A stretch of 64,000 nt of DNA from Axinella damicornis (taxonomy: Eukaryota; Porifera; Demospongiae; Axinellida; Axinellidae): assembly GCA_963931865.1 (NCBI GenBank), contig OZ007514.1:12847017-12911016 (forward strand). Direction: 5' to 3'. A program made the position numbers and the translations under genes. Within the stretch, counting starts at the first letter, position 1, and every line of letters begins with the position of its first letter. The notes under the pieces were generated by a model. The model made no database searches and was not told where the DNA came from. It was given only the letters and a program-made list of their open reading frames with translations. This document shows positions 59,001 to 64,000 of this stretch, piece by piece.

Positions 59001-61575
59001 TGAAGACACGGGAAGGGAACGTCCGGGTGAGCAAGGAGCTACAGGGACACACGGGGTACCTCTCATCCTGCCGCTTCCTGGATGACTCCCGCATCCTGAC
59101 ATCCTCCGGTGATATGACCTGGTGAGTTTGGGGTTAGAACGTAGTACGGCTGTGAGCATCCTCACATTTGCCAGCAATAAGAGGGCTGTAGTTTATCACC
59201 GGATATCTGCCCTACCCTTTGACCATATACGGTATTACCTCTAGTCTTTGACTCGACTACCCCACTCTTACAGTGCACTGTGGGACATCGAGACAGGGCA
59301 ACCGACAGTGACATTCAGTGGACATACTGGTGATGTAATGAGCCTCTCACTTGGACCGGACCTTAACTCCTTTGTGTCTGGAGCCTGTGATGCCTCTGCT
59401 AAGGTGAGCATGTACTCAAGCACATATAGTTCACATGTTAATCGTAAGTAGATTGACTGGGCTTAAATTTTGAACAAATGGCTTCTAAACAGCAAGTAAA
59501 TGTCTGATTATGGCACGGCGTATGATCGTGCAAGAAGATCGTCGTGCGCGCCTTGCTATCGTTCTGATGATAATTACGCCATGCGCAATTGCACACGTAA
59601 GCTTCTGCACAGCATACGCGCGGGGCGATCACACTGTGCAATAAAATGGCGCACGTAAGCTTCGATTTCTACTCGCAACTGGCACGTGCTTTAGTTAGTG
59701 AGCAGTGATTGGAACCAATGTTGTGTCTAATGGTGTGCAATAATTGGAACCAACCAATGTGATGGCTAATGGTGTGCAGTAATTGGAACCAGTGTGCTGG
59801 CTAATGGTGTGCAGTAAGGCCGTGGTGAAAACCCGGACCGGACCGGACCGGACCGACCGGAAATGAAATAGCAATAATATTATTGTAGAGCCACTTAGCG
59901 CTAGCTAAATTTATAAACGACTCGGATGTTTTGTCAACTATTATTACATGTAGCACTTGCAGACAACTGTCGTCGGAGTTTCGTGGGACGCGAAGAGCTT
60001 CAGCAAAGGTACTGCAGTATGGCTACTGCACTGCATTTATAGTTAGCGTTGCGTTTATGTCAAGCTTATTGCTAGCAAGCTAAGGGGCGAGTCTCACGGA
60101 CAGTAGAACAACTAGTACTCGATGCTTTTGTAGTATAGATTACTCACACTCTCTTGGCCCAGCTCTCTGACTTACCTAGCACCGTGAAACGCCAACAAAT
60201 GCCCGGTTGCGGTTGCCTCCTTCAAGTCATCCTCGAATTCGGGGGTCGTCGCTACTGCCAGCCTGACTTGGACCCGCGCGGCTACCTCGCTAACGCTTCG
60301 TGGCTTCAAAATACTGTGCAAATCAGTCACGCGCGAGACTAAACTGTTCTCTGACTTCCCTGCACGAGGCAATGCCGCAATGGCTACTCGCAATGGCTAC
60401 TCGCAATGGCTACTTCACGATCCAAATAAGCTATTTTCTCTACACGTGGAGACACTAATTACTACTTCCGGTCGGTCCGGTCCGGTCCGGTCCGGGTTTT
60501 CACCACGGCCGTGCAGTAATTGGAGCCAGTGTGATGGCTAATGGTGTGCAGTGATCGAACCGATGTTGTGTCTAATGGTGTGCAGTAATTGGAACCAGTA
60601 TGATTGACTAATGGTGTGTAGTAATTGGAACCAGTGTGATTGGCTAATGGTGTGCAGTAATTGGAACCAGTGTGGTTGGCTAATGGTGTGCAGTAATTGG
60701 AATCAGTGTTATGTCTAATGGTGTGAACCAATGGTTGTGTAAAAGTGTGCGGTAATTAGAAGCAATGTGATGGGATGTCTGATGTTCAGTGAAAGTGGTG
60801 GTGTGCAGTAATTGGAATTGAGTCATGTATGTTCTTCATTTCCCTCTAACTCAGCTGTGGGATGTCCGAAGTGGGATTTGTCGACAGACCTTCACTGGCC
60901 ACGAGAGTGACATTAATGCTGTATCGGTAAGACTGTTACACTGCTATAAACATGTACGTATATATTCAGTTACCTAGCGCAGTGGTGAGCCGTCAGTATG
61001 GGTTGATTGAGAATCATCTTGCTCTCTCCCTCAGTTCTTCCCCAATGGCCAGGCATTTGCCACAGGTTCAGACGACGCCACCTGCCGGCTGTTTGACATC
61101 AGAGCAGATCAGGTGAGATGGACACTGCTACACCACGTGCAGGGAAGGGATTGTGCTTAGTGTAGCTCCAAGATGGCCAAACACCCCAAAACAGACGTGC
61201 AGGGTTTTGCAGAGATGTGCACAGCATGTGCAAATAGATGGTTACTGCTTGAGCTCCTCTAGCCCACATGAGGATGGCGTCACTCATTCATGTGTTGTCT
61301 CTCCTCCACACACATACACTCTCCTACAGGAACTAATGATGTATTCCCACGACATGATTGTATGCGGTATCACATCCGTTGCCTTTTCCAAGAGTGGCCG
61401 CTTGCTGCTGGCCGGCTATGATGATTTCAATGTCAATGTGTGGGACACTCTCAAGGGGGACCGGGTCGGCGTTCTGACAGGCCACGACAACCGCGTAAGC
61501 TGCCTCGGTGTGACAGACGACGGTCTGGCAATTGCGACAGGCTCGTGGGATAGCTTCCTGAAAGTCTGGAATTAG
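53018..61575 (+). CDS. GNB1: G-protein beta subunit, 8 exons, 340 aa, complete
   Basis: Exons 53018-53074, 57305-57450, 58266-58329, 58892-59121, 59274-59403, 60855-60926, 61035-61112, 61330-61575: 1023 bp, 340 residues, the exact length of animal G-beta. It starts [19 protein letters not shown], the N-terminal helix that coils with G-gamma, and continues through seven WD40 blades: [109 protein letters not shown], ending [11 protein letters not shown]. The protein forms the beta-gamma dimer on the inner plasma membrane and couples GPCRs to effectors. The N-terminal part after exon 1 ([20 protein letters not shown]) is less conserved than the propeller. Intron 1 is 4.2 kb, and MITEs sit in introns 1 and 5. 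Confidence 0.97.
54605..54755. repeat. TG-rich degenerate repeat
   Basis: gtgtgtcaggtgtgagtgtg-type units in G-beta intron 1. The rest of this intron (53075-57304) shows no other exon, only the hAT-like element at 56757-57158 and short repeats. Confidence 0.8.
56757..57158. mobile_element. hAT-like MITE with 8-bp target duplication
   Basis: ATGATCGT at 56749-56756 and 57159-57166 flanks a 402-bp element with perfect ends tagggctgtcacaat and attgtgacagccccta-type (attgtgacagcccta). The AT-rich interior contains many gcaatat/atattgc repeats. It lies in G-beta intron 1. Confidence 0.9.
59690..60800. repeat. Degenerate tandem repeat of about 35 bp in G-beta intron 5
   Basis: Units of gtgtgcagtaattggaacca gtgtgatggctaatg occur on both sides of the element at 59818-60510: roughly three before and seven after. 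Confidence 0.85.
59818..60510. mobile_element. MULE-like element with 9-bp target duplication
   Basis: GTGCAGTAA at 59809-59817 and 60511-60519 flanks a 693-bp element. Inverted ends: ggccgtggtgaaaacccgga then (ccgga)n, about 45 bp each. A 9-bp duplication suits Mutator-like transposons, but the target lies in a tandem repeat containing the same 9-mer, so duplication length is not independent proof. No transposase; a 62-codon frame at 60154 looks fortuitous. Confidence 0.75.
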
Positions 61576-62093
61576 ACTTCAACAAGAACAGACAGTAACG
61601 TCAAGTGATTCGCTATGTAAAGATTATCTTTGTACACCACTGTTTCCCTGCATGCTCGCAAGAGGTAGCTACACTAGTGACTAGTTTTACATGTTCTGTT
61701 ATGCATACTGTACTTATAGACTGGGATACTGTGTTTTGACTGGCGGAATTGACCTTGTGTTGGTGTTGGGAAGGTAGAGTTTGTTTCACATGTGTGAGAA
61801 ATGATGTAACACTCACATTGTTTTTATTTTAACAATGTTCCTGTGAAGTAGTGTTGCATGTATATTTTTGATCATGGAAGGTGCATGCTCCTATCATGGA
61901 TGAGCCAGGGGGGTTGGGCCATTGCTCCCACTGCACGAGGCTAGTACTGGTATGCTGTGCTTAGGGGGTGCCTTGGATCCTCATTCCCAGGCCCCCAACA
62001 GCTGGTATAGGAACGAGGTTAAGTTAACTGCGTCCGATCTTCATACCGCGAACTGAACAGCTACTAGCGAATACGTTCGTCCAGACTTGAAGT
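61576..62093. other. Intergenic spacer between G-beta and BCAS2
   Basis: 518 bp holding the G-beta 3' UTR and the BCAS2 promoter. A diverged palindromic remnant (cctcattcccaggcccccaa ... ggaacgaggtt) lies at 61978-62018. No AATAAA is evident near the G-beta stop. Confidence 0.5.
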
Positions 62094-63468
62094 ATGTCCT
62101 CTGAACTCCAGCTGGATGCCCTGCCCTACATCGACCAGGGATATGAAGAGGCGGGAGTGAGAGAAGCGGTAGGCTGGAAAACGAGATCTGCTAAGTCCTT
62201 AGTCGATCTCTCTTGAGCTGTGATTTATTCTAATTAATGCCCCCCTTTCTTCCCGTATCCACGCATTCTATTTCGCCTCGCAGGCTATGCGACTCGTAGA
62301 GGAGGAGACACGACGCTACAGACCAACCAAGAACTACCTGGACTTCCTCCCCCCACCAAAGCCCACCTTCGAGGTATCTGAATTAAATTTAGAGGTCGAT
62401 GATCTCAAGGCCGGGGAAGGTCACTCCTAGAAGTCACGGCTGCAACCGTGACTTAAGGCTTTGACCAGCAGTTTGACCTTTGACTGTACGTGCATATTTT
62501 GTTGACTTTTGACTGTACTTTTTGAGCAGCTTTGATGACCATGTTGACTATTGACCGACCGACTGCAGTTGCAGGTGTGACGTAGACTATAGAGTCTATT
62601 TGAGTACCCCCCCCCCCCCCCCCCCCCCCCGAGACAGTATGGTGCTATAAAGGTTGACTTGTCACCTCACCCTCTGCAGATGTCCCTCTTGAAGGCAGAG
62701 TTTGAGAGGCTTGCTGCCAGACAACCTATGGAGACACTCAGCATGAAAAGGTATAAGGTTATTGAGTTTGTGTCACCATGGTGACCATTATGTGATTGCT
62801 TGAACAGTGTGTGGGGTATGACTCTTCAATGAATCACATCTAGTGCGTGCCATTCCAGGTTGTATAGCCTCCCATCTCCAAAATTACTTCTCTTTTTCCC
62901 CTTCCTTGTCACCTCCTTCACCATTCCTCACTCATCTTCTGTCCCCTTCCCTCCGCCTCCTTCCCTCCCTCCCCCTCCTCTTCTTTTCATCCCCTTCCAC
63001 CTCTTCCCTCCTCCACTTCTCTCCTTCCCCCTCCTCCACTTCCCTCCTTCGCCTCCTTCCCTCTCTTCTCTCCTTCCCCCCTCCTCTCCATTCTCCCCTT
63101 CCCTCCTTCCCCCTCCTCCCCCCTCCCCCCATCCCTCCTCTCCAGATACGAACTCCCCCAGCCAAGTACTGCTCAAAAGAATGATGTGGGTGCGTGGCAA
63201 GAGAGCGTGGAGAACTCAATGGCTCAGCTAGAACACCAGGCCGGGAGGTGGGGACGTGTGTGTGTGTGTGTGTGTGTGTGAAGATGTGATGGATAGATAG
63301 ATAGATAGATAGATTAATTTTAGACAGGAAATGTCCCTTCAGTCACTTGGCTGTTCCTCCAGGGAGTCCTCCCCCCTTTGACCCCTTGTCCCCTCCCCTC
63401 CCCCCTAGGATCATCAATCTGGAGCTGCTCTGCCAGTATAGTAGCAACGAGTGGAGGATCCACAACTT
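62094..63468 (+). CDS. BCAS2: BCAS2/SPF27, Prp19-complex subunit, 5' part (runs off window)
   Basis: Exons 62094-62168, 62284-62373, 62680-62750, 63146-63247 and 63409-63468; phases agree and the fifth ends in phase 2 at a gtaagt donor. The protein starts [20 protein letters not shown] and continues [95 protein letters not shown]. These are the conserved blocks of BCAS2/SPF27, a core subunit of the nuclear Prp19/CDC5L complex needed for spliceosome activation. About half to 60 percent of the usual 220-230 residues is present; the coiled-coil C-terminal half must lie beyond 64000. The introns carry a 24-base C run (62607-62630), pyrimidine-rich repeats and a LINE-like tail. Confidence 0.95.
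62880..63145 (+). repeat. Pyrimidine-rich intron tract
   Basis: About 250 bp of C/T-rich sequence (cctccttccctccctccccc type) leading into the exon 4 acceptor. Similar tracts precede G-beta exon 4 (58760-58890) and exon-repeat gene exons 2 and 4. They act as extended polypyrimidine tracts and open spurious proline-rich frames. Confidence 0.85.
63290..63372 (-). mobile_element. LINE-like 3' tail, third copy
   Basis: (GATA)n plus ttaattttagacaggaaatg tcccttcagtcacttggctg ... ccagggagtcc, matching 597-670 and 32005-32080 in the same orientation. It lies in BCAS2 intron 4. Confidence 0.55.
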
Positions 63469-63529
63469 GTAAGTACATGTACATATACCACCGTTGTCCA
63501 ATCAGATCTGCATACAAGTCCTGCACTAC

Positions 63530-63705
63530 CCTGTCCAATCACCACCGCTGTCCGATCACTACCACCGTCATCCAATCACCACCACTGTCCGATCACTACA
63601 CCGTCATCCAATCACCACCACTGTCCGATCACTACCACCGTCATCCAATCACCACCGCTGTCTGATCACTACCACTGTCATCCAATCACCACCACTGTCC
63701 GATCA
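63530..63705 (+). repeat. Tandem repeat of about 37-40 bp
   Basis: ccaccgtcatccaatcacca and ccgctgtccgatcactac modules alternate four to five times in BCAS2 intron 5. From here to 64000 no further exon is recognised. Confidence 0.85.
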
Positions 63706-64000
63706 AAGATCAGCATACTAATGGAAGCTGCCATCACTTGCTTTAAAGCTATTGTCCCTTGAACTGTTAATTGTTATGCTGTACACGTCATTTTCAGTAC
63801 TGGAGCGTGTGCTGCATATCATCTCCCTTTTGCTGTCATTGTGCTGGGGAGGTCATCGGGCCACCCGAGCTATGGATTCTAGCATGCTAATGTTGGTCCT
63901 GGAGTGGCAGTATAGACATCACATAACTGTATGTGTGCTCGTGTCAGCCTGCGGGTTAGCCCATGTCGTCTGTCCCGGGCACTCAGTAGATGATGTCATC

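Noticed and set aside
60154..60342. Transposase remnant in the CCGGA-ended element
   Set aside because: 62 codons with no recognisable motif.

Overview
The window looks like nuclear DNA of a marine non-bilaterian animal, most likely a sponge (inference). It has GT-AG introns dense enough to cut a 340-aa G-beta gene into eight exons, many short inverted-repeat elements (MITEs), microsatellites and minisatellites, and a Death-NACHT-LRR (NLR) innate-immune gene of the kind expanded in sponges and other marine invertebrates. One 200-base N run (46217-46416) is an assembly gap.

Left part (1-31990). After a truncated foldback element (1-583) comes a 2.4-kb segment (584-2952) that is a degraded paralogue of 31993-34713. 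It carries the last three exons of an ion-channel gene, one of them frameshifted. Next are a coding-like but broken serine/proline-rich stretch (2955-4137) and an intergenic stretch. The main locus is a plus-strand NLR gene. An exon encoding a 2A-like ribosome-skipping peptide ends at 7680 and is phase-compatible with a Death-domain exon (15494-15784), a NACHT exon (17298-19101) and ten leucine-rich-repeat exons of 84 or 87 bp between 20176 and 30517. Eight of these LRR exons are delivered as A/B pairs in a tandem array of about 1.85-kb units. All junctions read through without a stop. The introns hold hAT-, piggyBac-, MULE- and Helitron-like non-autonomous elements, and one holds a displaced 141-bp copy of the NACHT Walker B region.

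Middle part (31993-52900). A complete minus-strand seven-exon gene (33336-37573) encodes a 294-aa membrane protein with an ion-channel-like pore whose selectivity filter is altered. A two-exon beta-thymosin (38805-39327, minus) is divergently paired with a plus-strand gene (39839-50545) for an unrecognised 189-aa protein made of exon-encoded repeats. The pair shares a short promoter with an NRF-1-type site and an inverted CCAAT box. This part also holds a 51-bp minisatellite with higher-order structure, a tRNA-derived SINE, inverted tandem repeats and many poly(G)/poly(C) runs.

Right part (53018-64000). Two housekeeping genes lie head to tail on the plus strand: a complete G-protein beta subunit (eight exons, 340 aa) and the first five exons of BCAS2/SPF27, a Prp19-complex splicing factor that runs off the window. 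Several clean MITE insertions lie in or near the G-beta introns.

The most notable observations are the 2A-Death-NACHT-LRR gene with its recently amplified, frame-neutral LRR exon cassettes, its position between two direct copies of a segmental duplication, the channel with a substituted filter, and the exon-repeat protein.
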